This document shows, one piece after another, positions 51,410 to 60,774 of a DNA stretch of 64,000 nucleotides (positions are counted from its first letter, which is position 1; each line of letters begins with the position of its first letter). The notes beneath the pieces were generated by a model that was not told where the DNA came from, ran no database searches, and was given only the letters and a program-made list of their open reading frames with translations. A program made the position numbers and the translations under genes. Origin of the DNA: Pedobacter steynii (lineage in GTDB: Bacteria > Bacteroidota > Bacteroidia > Sphingobacteriales > Sphingobacteriaceae); the NCBI RefSeq assembly GCF_001721645.1, contig NZ_CP017141.1, positions 5,270,001 to 5,334,000 of the forward strand. Direction: 5' to 3'.

Positions 51410-54400
51410 TTAAAAAGTCATATTAATTCCGGCAGTAATGACCCTTGGTAGCGGATAACTGGTAAAATCACGTCCCGGAGTCAACACAGAAAAACCATCA
51501 TTGGTGCTTGCCTGAGGATTCGAACCGCTATACTTACTGAATGTGGCCAGGTTCTGTATACTGCCATATAAGCGAAGCGCCTTTATAACCCCGGAACTGC
51601 TGATGAATTTTTGATTGAAATTATAACCCAGGGTGATGTTCTGGATGCGCATAAAACTGGCATCTTCTATCCATTGCGAGTTGACTTCCCGATAAAGTGT
51701 TCTGCCATTTACTGTGGTAGGCACACGACCATCTCCAGGGTTTGACGGCGATCTGAATCTGTTTAATACCTTACGATCCACATTGAACACGCCGTCGATA
51801 TTTGTTAAGAATTCATTTCCGGTTTTCATGATCTGTCCACCCTGTGAACCGATGATCAGGACCGTCAGATCAAAATCCTTGTAACCGAAACTGTTGGTGA
51901 TTCCGTAGTTGAAATCAGGCTGCGAATTTCCGATAACCGTGAAATCTTTAACTGCCTCAATCACACCATTGCCGTCAATATCTTTATATCTTACTGATCC
52001 TACGATGGAAGAATTGTGTTTCGGCTGACCGGCAAGTTCAGCTGCATTTTGGTAAATACCATCAAATACAAATCCGAAAAATTGTCCCAGCGGTTTTCCA
52101 ACCTGACTAATATGGGTATAATTACCTTCTCCGCTACGACCGCTATAAATAGGGGAATTGTTATTGCCTGGGTTAAGTTCTAAAACAATATTGCGGTTAA
52201 AGCTAATGTTGAAATTAGTATTCCAGGTAAATGCACCGGTCAGATTTTTGGAAGTCAGTCCAAATTCAAAACCCCGGTTTCTCACTTTCCCAAGGTTTAC
52301 CGTAGCAGAAGAATATCCTGAGGCAAGCGGAAGTTCAACATTTAAAAGCAGGGAGCTGGTAATTCGGTTATAAAAATCTGCAGTGAGATTCAATCTGCTT
52401 TTAAAAACAGAGAAGTCCAGACCCAGATCAAATTCATCTGATTTTTCCCAGGTCAGGTTTTCGTTTGCGATCGATCCTGAAGCACGGCCATTGGCAAGTT
52501 GTCCGCCAAAGGAATAATTTGCTGATCCTATTCCTGAGGCATAGGAATAATTGCCTATGTTAAAGTTACCTGTACGGCCATAACTCGTTCTTAACTTCAG
52601 GTCGCTGATCCATTTTACGTTTTTAAGAAACTCTTCTTCAGAAGCCCTCCAGGCAAATGCCCCCGATGGAAATGTTCCATAACGGACACTCGAACCAAAA
52701 CGCGAAGAACCATCAGAACGAATGGTACCGGTAAGTATATACTTGTCTTTAAGAGTATAGTTTACGCGGGCAAGGTAGGAGATGAGCGACCATTTTTCTA
52801 CTCCTGCTGCTGCTCCATTGAGTAAAGTGGAAGCATTAATGGTTTGGATCAGGTCGTCGGGATAATTTGTTGCCCCAAAAGAATAGCCGTTGTAACGTTC
52901 CTGCTGTGCCGTATATCCTATAATTGCGTTGATGCGGTGGTCTTTTCCAAAGCTTTTATCGTAACCAAGGGTTAATTCTGAAAGCCAGTTCGTAGTGGTA
53001 TTCTGTGCCGTATTGGAACCGGGAATAGAGAGGTTTGGTTTTTGATTTCCCGTTTCGCCAATCACAAAGGTAGGGCTGAATGCAAAGGAACTGTTGTTGG
53101 TATAATCAAGGTTATAGCTATATTTTGCTTTTAAACCATCAATGATCTGATATTCGGCAAAGGCAGTGGCAAGGCCTCTGAAATAATTGGCTTTAGTGCC
53201 CGAAAATTCCAGGGTATTTAAGGGGTTTCCTGCCCCAATAGCGCCAGGGGAGGTGATAAAGACCGTTCTCTTTCCAGATGCATCCGTAATCGGAACAAGT
53301 GGACTAAGCCAAAGTGCACGGGTCAGTACGTCTCTTTGTCCGGACTCAAATCCACTCCGGTGCTGAGTGCCACCACTTGGCGCAAGGCTAATGCCCACTT
53401 TAATTTTTTTACTCAGGTCGGATTGAAGGTTGAAATTCAGGGAGTAACGTTTATAGTCTGTATACCTCACTGTTCCATCCTGCTCCAGTCTGTTAACAGA
53501 AGCGGAATACTTGGTATGCTCATTTCCGCCTCTGATGCTGGCATCCACACTGTTTTGCATTGCTGTACGCAACACCGCATCATACCAGTTCGTGCCCTCA
53601 CCGTATTGAGCAGGGTTTCTGAATTCTGCGGGAATATCATTATCAGTGGCCACCAAACCTCTGGAAGCAAAGTCATCGGTAATGATATCTCTTCTGTATT
53701 GTGCATATTCTGTGCCGTTAAGGACTTTCGGCCTGCCTTTTTGAGGGACCTGCTGACTACCGATATAGCTGTTTACATTCACGACCGGGGCGCCTGTTTT
53801 TCCTTTTTTTGTGGTGATGACAATCACGCCGTTTGAGCCTCTTGATCCATATATTGCGGTGGAAGAAGCGTCTTTTAAAACAGTAACAGATTCAATATCA
53901 TCAGGGCTAAGGACGTTCAGTGGGTTATAGCTCTGACCTCCGGTGTTGGAGATCGCGAAGCCATCCACCACAAATAAAGGGCTGTTGGTTGCACCGATGG
54001 AGCCGGCACCTCTGACCTGTATGTTCACGCCACCACCCGGCGCACCGGTAGGCGTGCTGATTTGAACACCGGCAATTTGTCCAACCATTTTCTGGTCGAT
54101 GGAGCTTACCGGCAAGTCTTTGATCTGCGAGGCTGAAATGCTGGAAACGGAGCCGGTCAGGTCCTTTTTCTGAGTCGTACCATAACCGATCACGATCACC
54201 TCAGACAACTGGTCATTCTGTGCAGAAAGCGCCACATTTAGCGGGTTGTTGTCTGCTATGGTTAATTCTTTGCTCGCATAACCAATATAGCTGAAAACAA
54301 GGATTGCTCCTTTGGGTGCTTCCAGCGCAAATGCCCCGCCGGTATTGGTTACCGTTCCCGTTGTGGTGTTTTTAACTTTAACGGATACGCCTGGAAGCGC

Positions 54401-54535
54401 TCCTCCATCGCTAAGGTCTGTCACCCTTCCCGTAATTTTTAAATTTTGTGCATAGATGAAGCTGCTGAGGAAACACAGACAGCACACCAGGCCTATTCCT
54501 TTTTTAGATAGACCGATTAGATTTTTTTTGCTCAT
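51410..54535 (-). CDS. SusC/RagA-family TonB-linked outer membrane protein
   Basis: This 1041-residue protein has a signal peptide (LVCCLCFLSSFIYAQ), a carboxypeptidase-like domain (ITGRVTDLSDGGALPGVSVKV), a TonB box and plug (SEVIVIGYGTTQKKDLTGSVS; GSIGATNSPLFVVDGF; STAIYGSRGSNGVIVITTKKG) and a barrel ending ITAGINMTF. Together with SusD it imports rhamnose-containing oligosaccharides, as judged from the locus. There is no STN domain, so it is not a sigma-signalling type. Confidence 0.94.
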   Translation of the reverse strand: MSKKNLIGLSKKGIGLVCCLCFLSSFIYAQNLKITGRVTDLSDGGALPGVSVKVKNTTTGTVTNTGGAFALEAPKGAILVFSYIGYASKELTIADNNPLNVALSAQNDQLSEVIVIGYGTTQKKDLTGSVSSISASQIKDLPVSSIDQKMVGQIAGVQISTPTGAPGGGVNIQVRGAGSIGATNSPLFVVDGFAISNTGGQSYNPLNVLSPDDIESVTVLKDASSTAIYGSRGSNGVIVITTKKGKTGAPVVNVNSYIGSQQVPQKGRPKVLNGTEYAQYRRDIITDDFASRGLVATDNDIPAEFRNPAQYGEGTNWYDAVLRTAMQNSVDASIRGGNEHTKYSASVNRLEQDGTVRYTDYKRYSLNFNLQSDLSKKIKVGISLAPSGGTQHRSGFESGQRDVLTRALWLSPLVPITDASGKRTVFITSPGAIGAGNPLNTLEFSGTKANYFRGLATAFAEYQIIDGLKAKYSYNLDYTNNSSFAFSPTFVIGETGNQKPNLSIPGSNTAQNTTTNWLSELTLGYDKSFGKDHRINAIIGYTAQQERYNGYSFGATNYPDDLIQTINASTLLNGAAAGVEKWSLISYLARVNYTLKDKYILTGTIRSDGSSRFGSSVRYGTFPSGAFAWRASEEEFLKNVKWISDLKLRTSYGRTGNFNIGNYSYASGIGSANYSFGGQLANGRASGSIANENLTWEKSDEFDLGLDFSVFKSRLNLTADFYNRITSSLLLNVELPLASGYSSATVNLGKVRNRGFEFGLTSKNLTGAFTWNTNFNISFNRNIVLELNPGNNNSPIYSGRSGEGNYTHISQVGKPLGQFFGFVFDGIYQNAAELAGQPKHNSSIVGSVRYKDIDGNGVIEAVKDFTVIGNSQPDFNYGITNSFGYKDFDLTVLIIGSQGGQIMKTGNEFLTNIDGVFNVDRKVLNRFRSPSNPGDGRVPTTVNGRTLYREVNSQWIEDASFMRIQNITLGYNFNQKFISSSGVIKALRLYGSIQNLATFSKYSGSNPQASTNDGFSVLTPGRDFTSYPLPRVITAGINMTF

Positions 54536-54640
54536 AATGCTTGGATTTGGTTTAGTAAGTTTTTGTTCATTTTAACGTTTTACTTGATGTTTAAATGGGG
54601 ATTTATTAGCTAATCTCGTATATCCGATTTGCGCCGGCAA

Positions 54641-54659
54641 CCTGCACCGTCCTGTATGG
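54641..54659 (-). promoter_or_regulatory. Rhamnose-locus operator copy 2 (susC)
   Basis: CCTGCACCGTCCTGTATGG lies 106 bp upstream of the SusC start. It shares the CCTGYACYGTCMTG core and the AA immediately before it with copy 1. Confidence 0.6.
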
Positions 54660-54691
54660 AAGGCGAGTGCTTTTCAAAAGAAAAGGGCATA

Positions 54692-54715
54692 AAAAAAAGA
54701 GCCGGTTGGCCCTTT
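54692..54715 (-). terminator. Intrinsic terminator after rhaB
   Basis: On the minus strand AGGGCC-AACC-GGCTCT (one G-T wobble) forms a 6-bp stem followed by TTTTTTT, 38 bp past the rhaB stop. It ends the rhaT-to-rhaB unit before susC. Confidence 0.72.
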
Positions 54716-54752
54716 TACAGAAAGATAGGTCAGGTATTCGGGGAGGCAGGGA

Positions 54753-56150
54753 TCAATAATGGTGTTGCGCCGCCGAATAAAACTTGAGTTGTATAATGTC
54801 GTTTGGCAAGGGTTTGGTATTCCATGACTTGTGGATGGCAAGCGCAGCACCAACTGCCGTAGCCTGTGCCATGGAAGCAGCAAATACTTCAAGTTCAGGA
54901 AAAGAGGCCGATAATAAATTCATAAATATGGCATTTTTGCTAAAGCCTCCATCTACGAAAATTCGCTTTACTTTAGTTCCCTTTAATACCCTTTGTGTCG
55001 CCTGGCATTGTTGGTCTACCAGATCCAGCATGAGCTGATGATAGGCAATGATATCTGTGGCATAGTCGGATAGGTTTCTTTTGGAAAACCGGGACTCCTT
55101 TATGATTTCTGATCCGGGTTCTGGTTCCGGTTTACCATTCTTCCTGAGCAGCTCGATGATTCCCGGATCAAAAATAGCATTGCGGTAGCTGATCACATCT
55201 GCACCAAAATGAGCAGCAATCCGTTTTACCTGCTGTTCATGTTCGTAACCAGCAAAAACACGGGAAGCTTTTACCGGTTTACCCTCAAACTGAAGGTAAC
55301 ACAAGCAATCGTTCTGGAGTTCTTCTACGGTTAACGGACTCGAATTAAATGGATTCAAACTGATACACCAGGTTCCGGTAGACAAGAGGATAAAAGGCTC
55401 CTGAAAATTGATCAGGTAAGGGATCAGCGCTGCTGAACTGTCATGGAATCCGATGCCCACGGCATAATTGTTTCCTGGAAAAGCAGCAGGCATCACATGG
55501 TCTGAAGGCGCAATAGGGGCCAGCTTATCCAGAATACCTTCTGTTTTTACCCAATCATGGTAGTCCTGTGTTTTGAAATTCCACAATGCAGTATGACAAC
55601 CAATGCTGGTGAGGTCAGAATAAAGTGCTCCGGAGATCAGATAACTTAAATATTGAGGCAAATGAAGTGCATATTTTATCTGTTTAAAAAGTTCTGGTTT
55701 TTCATGCTTAATCCGATATAACTGTAAGCCGGAATTCAAGCTTCCCAGAACGGGGGAGGCCGTCGTATTGGAAAATGCTTCTTCGCCTCCGTAACTCACA
55801 TAAAACTGAGATTTTAATTCCTCAGGATAGGATTTCAGGTAGTTATATAAAGGCGACAAAGGTTGGCCATCTTTATCGATGTAGACCAGGCTCGCTCCAT
55901 AAGTGGTGAAATTGATGGATTTGACCTCGAATTCCTCTTTTTTAAAAACTTCCCTCAGAGAGTCAAATACCGAGAGCCGCAGGCTTTCCAGGTTTTCACA
56001 GGGATCACCGTCCTCATCCACAGTCTCGGTAAATCTGGCGGTTCTTTCAAAGACGATTTGGTATTGCTCGTCAAACAGGAACAATTTCTTGTTCGTTTTG
56101 CCTACATCAAAGATGGCAATTACAGGAACCGGTTTGTTTTTTTGTCCCAT
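54753..56150 (-). CDS. rhaB: Rhamnulokinase
   Basis: This 465-residue FGGY-family sugar kinase has an N-terminal phosphate loop IAIFDVGKTNKKLFLFD, LLSTGTWCISLNPF and the C-terminal ATPase signature KRIFVDGGFSKNAIFMNLL. It phosphorylates L-rhamnulose to rhamnulose-1-phosphate. The neighbouring rhaI and aldolase genes support this substrate. It starts 3 bp after the isomerase stop. Confidence 0.88.
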   Translation of the reverse strand: MGQKNKPVPVIAIFDVGKTNKKLFLFDEQYQIVFERTARFTETVDEDGDPCENLESLRLSVFDSLREVFKKEEFEVKSINFTTYGASLVYIDKDGQPLSPLYNYLKSYPEELKSQFYVSYGGEEAFSNTTASPVLGSLNSGLQLYRIKHEKPELFKQIKYALHLPQYLSYLISGALYSDLTSIGCHTALWNFKTQDYHDWVKTEGILDKLAPIAPSDHVMPAAFPGNNYAVGIGFHDSSAALIPYLINFQEPFILLSTGTWCISLNPFNSSPLTVEELQNDCLCYLQFEGKPVKASRVFAGYEHEQQVKRIAAHFGADVISYRNAIFDPGIIELLRKNGKPEPEPGSEIIKESRFSKRNLSDYATDIIAYHQLMLDLVDQQCQATQRVLKGTKVKRIFVDGGFSKNAIFMNLLSASFPELEVFAASMAQATAVGAALAIHKSWNTKPLPNDIIQLKFYSAAQHHY

Positions 56151-56153
56151 TAA

Positions 56154-57428
56154 TTATAATCCTGTAGCTATGGTTTTATTGCCGCGGTTTTTGATCAATT
56201 CTTTACGGATCTCAGTTTCTCTGTATAGGGCTAAAGGCGATAAAGCTGCGCCAGCACGTAAACGTGCCTCTGCCACCAATGGCCGTACATCTGTTCTGAA
56301 AGCCTGTTGTAGTATTTCCTGACACCGAACCACATCGTTTTCCTGCTGAGCCTGTACCAGGGCTATGCGGTCTACAGAAAGGGCCTGCGCATAAGCAATC
56401 ATGATTGCCTCTACCGACTGAAGCAGGTCTTCCAGTGGATCTTTTACATTGTGTGAAGCATCGATCATCCAGGCAAGGTCGTTCTTGTGGTTCATCCCGC
56501 GTTGGTCCATTCCTTCCACCAGTTCATTGAAGATCAGGAACAACTGATAAGGTTTCATACAACCCGCAGTCAGGTCATCATCCCCATATTTTGAATCGTT
56601 AAAATGGAAACCGCCGAGTTTTCCTTCCATCAGCAGCAGGGACACGATTTGCTCAATATTTGCATTTGGCAGGTGATGTCCAAGGTCGACTAAGGTAAAG
56701 GCCTTAGAACCCAGTTTATTGGCGTACAACAAGGACTGGCCCCAGTCGCCAACTGTAGTCGAATAGAAATTAGGTTCGAAGGCCTTATATTCCACAAATA
56801 CTTTCCAGTCTGCCGGTAAAGCGGCATATATTTCCTGAAGGCTTTCCAATGTGTTTTCAAAAGCCTTTCTGAAGTTCAGCTGCCCGGGGAAGCAGGAACC
56901 GTCTGCTAACCAGATGGTCAGCGCATTTGAGCCCAGTTCTATACCCTGGCGGATCACTTCAATATTATGTGCGATGGCTTGTTTTCTGACTTCCTTATTC
57001 ACATGTTGCAGGGAGCCAAATTTATAGCTGTGCAGCTGATCGCGCTGATCCTGAAAAGTATTGGAATTCATCGCGTCAAAGTGTAGGCCATACTCCGCTG
57101 CCAGCGCTTTTATCGCAGGTACATTCGTTGTGGTATCCCATGGAATGTGTAGGGAAACTGCAGCACTGGAAGCATTCAGCTGATGAAGCAAGCCAATGTC
57201 CGCAAGCTTTTCTTCTATATTTCCAGGTTCACCTCCAGGGGAAAACCTGCCAAAACGAGTCCCGCCAGTTCCTAAAGCCCAACTTGGGATGCCGATCTGA
57301 AAATCGCTGATTTTCTGCAGTATATCTTTTGAATTTGGGATCTCCTGTGTTGCAAAATCCAGTCTCTGTTGGTGTTTGGAAAGTAAACGCTCATTATGTG
57401 AGGCAATTTGATTTGGTTCTAATTTCAT
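56154..57428 (-). CDS. rhaI: L-rhamnose isomerase (RhaI type)
   Basis: This 424-residue TIM-barrel isomerase is of the Pseudomonas-type rhamnose isomerase family rather than RhaA. Recognisable segments are IGIPSWALGTGGTRFGRF, HIPWD, FVEYKAFEPNFY with the metal-binding Glu, LVDLGHHLPNAN, LGGFHFNDSKYGDDDL and WMIDASHN. It converts L-rhamnose to L-rhamnulose using Mn or a similar metal. Confidence 0.92.
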   Translation of the reverse strand: MKLEPNQIASHNERLLSKHQQRLDFATQEIPNSKDILQKISDFQIGIPSWALGTGGTRFGRFSPGGEPGNIEEKLADIGLLHQLNASSAAVSLHIPWDTTTNVPAIKALAAEYGLHFDAMNSNTFQDQRDQLHSYKFGSLQHVNKEVRKQAIAHNIEVIRQGIELGSNALTIWLADGSCFPGQLNFRKAFENTLESLQEIYAALPADWKVFVEYKAFEPNFYSTTVGDWGQSLLYANKLGSKAFTLVDLGHHLPNANIEQIVSLLLMEGKLGGFHFNDSKYGDDDLTAGCMKPYQLFLIFNELVEGMDQRGMNHKNDLAWMIDASHNVKDPLEDLLQSVEAIMIAYAQALSVDRIALVQAQQENDVVRCQEILQQAFRTDVRPLVAEARLRAGAALSPLALYRETEIRKELIKNRGNKTIATGL

Positions 57429-57438
57429 AATCTATTTT

Positions 57439-59559
57439 TTAACGTAAAAAGGCGTTGGCAACACCACCATCTACATTTAATACATTTCCGGTTGATTTGT
57501 TCATCAATCCACCCACAAAGACAAAACAAGCGTTTGCAATGTCTTCAGGTAGGATCATTTCGTTAAGTAAGGTACGTTTTGCATAGAAAGCTGGCAACTC
57601 TGCTACGGTAATTCCATAAGCCTTTGCTCTTCCTTCAGCCCAGGCGCCTTCCCAGATTTTACTATCCGAGATGACCGCATCGGGATTAACCGTATTTACA
57701 CGGATATGATCTGCACCCAGTTCTGCCGCATTAAGTCTGCTCAGGTGTAGCTGGGCCGCTTTTGCGGAACCGTAGCCCGCATTATTTGGCCCGGAAACCA
57801 GCGCATTCTTGCTCACGATGTTGATGACATCACCGCCGATAGCTTGTTTTCTCAGGATTTCAACACCTGCCTGTGTCACCAGGAACTGGCCTTTGACCAA
57901 AATGTCGTACAAGAGGTCCCAATCTTTTTCGGTATGCTCTTCGATGGACTTGGAGATGGATATTCCTGCGCAGTTGACTACAATGTCTACTCCGCCAAAT
58001 GCTAAACCCGCGTATTCAAATGCATGACGAATGGCATCGGCATTGGTTACATCCAGTAAAACAGTGGCATAGGCATCTTTACTGAATTCAGCTTTAAAAC
58101 TTTCTTCTGCATTTGCCAGTCGCGCGGCATCATTGTCATTGATGACCACACAGGCACCTTCATTGATGAATTTCCGGGCAATTGCTTTTCCAATACCGCC
58201 TGCACTGCCTGTAATCAGGGCGATTTTTCCGCTAAGGGCTTTCGGTTTGGGCATTCGCTGTAACTTTGCTTCTTCCAGCAACCAATATTCTATATTAAAG
58301 GCTTCCTGTTTTGGCAATGACGTGTATTTGGAAATGGCTTCCGCACCTTTCATTACATTGATGGCATTGGTGTAAAATTCGGCGGCAACTCGTGCCGTTT
58401 GTTTATCCTTCGCGAAAGAAAACAGGCCAATTCCCGGGTATAAAATAATGACAGGATTGGTGTCACGAATTGCAGGACTATCCTCGTGTCTGCAGGACTG
58501 ATAATATTCCGCATACATTTGCCGGTACGCTTCAAATTCAGGGGCCAGTTTTGCCTGGAGGGCTTTCAAATCACTGAGGTTTTCATTCGCGTCAAGTTTC
58601 AAAACCAGGGGACTGATTTTGGTCCGTAAAAAATGGTCAGGGCAACTCGTTCCCATAGGGGCCAAACGCTCCAGGTCATTGGAATTGATAAATTCCAATA
58701 CACGGGTATCATCAGTAAAATGGCCAACCATATGTCTTTCATTTGAGCAGAAGCCTCTCAAAACAGGGGCAATCAGCGAGGCTTGTTTTAAACGCAGGTC
58801 CTGCATTAAAGCCCCGATCTTTTGTCCGCCGAATACGGGTCCTTTTTTGCCGTACGCAGATTCCAGATATTCCGAACATTTTTCCACCACCTCCAAGGTA
58901 TTGATATAGCATTCATAGGCGGTATCTCCCCAGGTAAACAGGCCATGTGAACCCAGCATAATACCCCTGATTCCAGGGTTTTCATCCAGGCATTTGCGCA
59001 ATTGAAGGCCCAGTTCAAAGCCTGGCTTTTGCCAGGGTACCCAGCCTATGGTACCATTAAACAATTCTCTTGTAATTTGCTCCCCGTCTGCTGCTGCTGC
59101 AATAGCGATGGCCGCATCCGGATGTAAATGGTCTATATGGGTAAAGGGTAAGAACCCGTGTAATGGCGTGTCGATAGAAGGGGCCTTTGATTCCAGGTCA
59201 TAGATACAGTGGTTAAATAGGGCTACCATTTCATCTTCATATGCTAAACCCCGGTAGATGTTTTTCAGGTTTCTTAGCTGATCTACATATAAGGCTGCAA
59301 GACCACTTTTTTGAAGGGTACCAATATCACCGCCGGAACCTTTCACCCACATGACTTCGGTATATTCTTCCGTCAGGGGATGTTTGGTGATGGCCTTGCA
59401 GGAAGTATTTCCGCCGCCATAATTGGTTAAGCGCAGATCTGCACCCAGTAAATTTGAACGGTAGATCAGCAGTGCGATTTCATCTCCGGCCAGTTCAGCG
59501 GCCTTTGCTTCATCCCACAAATAGCTTACATGCTTAAAATCAGTTGTTCGAGAAGTCAT
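57439..59559 (-). CDS. Bifunctional rhamnulose-1-phosphate aldolase / lactaldehyde dehydrogenase
   Basis: This 706-residue fusion starts with a class II aldolase/adducin domain (residues 1 to about 425), with GADLRLTNYGGGNTSCKA, GSGGDIGTLQKSGL and PLHGFLPFTHIDHLHPDA carrying the zinc-binding His residues. The SDR domain (about 430-706) has IALITGSAGGIGKAIA, NCAGISISKS and the catalytic Tyr-x3-Lys of GYGSAKAAQ. It cleaves rhamnulose-1-phosphate to DHAP and L-lactaldehyde and oxidises the latter, as in RhaEW/YuxG-type proteins. Confidence 0.92.
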   Translation of the reverse strand: MTSRTTDFKHVSYLWDEAKAAELAGDEIALLIYRSNLLGADLRLTNYGGGNTSCKAITKHPLTEEYTEVMWVKGSGGDIGTLQKSGLAALYVDQLRNLKNIYRGLAYEDEMVALFNHCIYDLESKAPSIDTPLHGFLPFTHIDHLHPDAAIAIAAAADGEQITRELFNGTIGWVPWQKPGFELGLQLRKCLDENPGIRGIMLGSHGLFTWGDTAYECYINTLEVVEKCSEYLESAYGKKGPVFGGQKIGALMQDLRLKQASLIAPVLRGFCSNERHMVGHFTDDTRVLEFINSNDLERLAPMGTSCPDHFLRTKISPLVLKLDANENLSDLKALQAKLAPEFEAYRQMYAEYYQSCRHEDSPAIRDTNPVIILYPGIGLFSFAKDKQTARVAAEFYTNAINVMKGAEAISKYTSLPKQEAFNIEYWLLEEAKLQRMPKPKALSGKIALITGSAGGIGKAIARKFINEGACVVINDNDAARLANAEESFKAEFSKDAYATVLLDVTNADAIRHAFEYAGLAFGGVDIVVNCAGISISKSIEEHTEKDWDLLYDILVKGQFLVTQAGVEILRKQAIGGDVINIVSKNALVSGPNNAGYGSAKAAQLHLSRLNAAELGADHIRVNTVNPDAVISDSKIWEGAWAEGRAKAYGITVAELPAFYAKRTLLNEMILPEDIANACFVFVGGLMNKSTGNVLNVDGGVANAFLR

Positions 59560-59582
59560 AAATTCCAGTAATTATATTTGTT

Positions 59583-60662
59583 TTATTTGATAGAATTTCC
59601 ATATCCGACAATCAGTATAGACAAGATAATCATAGTTATACCGAGGATTACCGTCACCAGGGTTTTTCTTTTTACCCCTGCCCATTCTTTTAGGATCAGG
59701 CCCCAGGTATTGGCTACCAGGATGATAAAGGCCATATGCAGAATCCAGGAGCTCGCCCCGTTGCCCAATTTACTTTCGCCCATTCCATAAAAGAAGAACT
59801 GTAAAAACCAGGTAATACCTGCAAGGGCCGAGAAAGCGTAGTTGGCCATTAACGGAGTTTTGGTATTGGTGTAATCCCCGAAAGTTTTATTGCGAAAGTT
59901 TAGTACCATACACCAGCTGAGGTTGGTCGTGAGGCCGCCCCATAAAATGAGGATATAGGTGACATTGTTTTGAAACAGAAATTCACCCTGGCCAGGATGA
60001 CTGCTCTTCCAGATCTCATTGGCCTGATGGGCCATCTCCTTACCCGCATCAATTCCGAATGCAAAGCAGGCACTGAGCACCCCGGATATGATAGACAAAA
60101 CCAGTCCCAGTCCCAGTTTGTATTCTTTATTGGAAGGATCTGTCTTTCCTGCAGAAATGAGGTCTTTCTCTTTCATTCCACCAGCCCTTCCACAGATGAC
60201 GATGCCCAGAACACAGATCAACAGGCCTAATAGTACCATTTGTCCCCATTGACTGTTCAGCATATCGGTAAAGCTGTCCTTTCCTGCTTTCGGATTAAAA
60301 TTGTAATAAATAGAAGGGATGACTGCGCCAAAAACAGAACATAAACCAAGTATAACAGAGCTGCCCAGAGAAACCCCCAGGTACCTGACACCCAATCCGT
60401 AAGTCAACCCGCCAACACCCCATAAGACACCAAAAAAATAGGTGAGGAGCAGAATTTTTCCTTCGGTAGCAGCAATGATGGCTGGAAAATCTGTGATAGT
60501 CAGGTAAGCCGCCAAAGGGGGGATAAAGAGCCAGGAAAAAAGCCCGCCAACAATCCAATAACTTTCCCATGCCCATCCTTTTACTTTTTTATAGGGAATG
60601 TAAAAGCTACCTGAGGCAAAGCCTCCCGTAAAATGGAAAATGATACCTAGAATTACCTGCAT
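59583..60662 (-). CDS. rhaT: L-rhamnose/proton symporter RhaT
   Basis: This 359-residue protein has ten predicted helices of the DMT superfamily, RhaT branch. Recognisable segments are GIIFHFTGGFASGSFYIPYKKVKGWAWESYWIVGG, LWGVGGLTYGLGVRYLGVSLGSSVILG and GITWFLQFFFYGMGESKLG. It takes rhamnose into the cytoplasm after SusC and GH78 action. It is the first gene of the catabolic unit and has an operator copy 70 bp upstream. Confidence 0.93.
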   Translation of the reverse strand: MQVILGIIFHFTGGFASGSFYIPYKKVKGWAWESYWIVGGLFSWLFIPPLAAYLTITDFPAIIAATEGKILLLTYFFGVLWGVGGLTYGLGVRYLGVSLGSSVILGLCSVFGAVIPSIYYNFNPKAGKDSFTDMLNSQWGQMVLLGLLICVLGIVICGRAGGMKEKDLISAGKTDPSNKEYKLGLGLVLSIISGVLSACFAFGIDAGKEMAHQANEIWKSSHPGQGEFLFQNNVTYILILWGGLTTNLSWCMVLNFRNKTFGDYTNTKTPLMANYAFSALAGITWFLQFFFYGMGESKLGNGASSWILHMAFIILVANTWGLILKEWAGVKRKTLVTVILGITMIILSILIVGYGNSIK

Positions 60663-60732
60663 AACGATCTGGCTCTATAAATGGTTAAATTTAAAATCGC
60701 CCTAATTTATGTAAGTTGTGAGGATCAACTGT

Positions 60733-60751
60733 CCTGTACTGTCATGCTAAC
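60733..60751 (-). promoter_or_regulatory. Rhamnose-locus operator copy 3 (rhaT)
   Basis: CCTGTACTGTCATGCTAAC lies 70 bp upstream of rhaT and only 23 bp after the GntR stop. It shares the CCTGYACYGTCMTG core and is preceded by ACTGTC, forming a direct repeat with the ACTGTC inside the site. Confidence 0.6.
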
Positions 60752-60774
60752 CGAAAGAAATAGCTGGAAATAAG

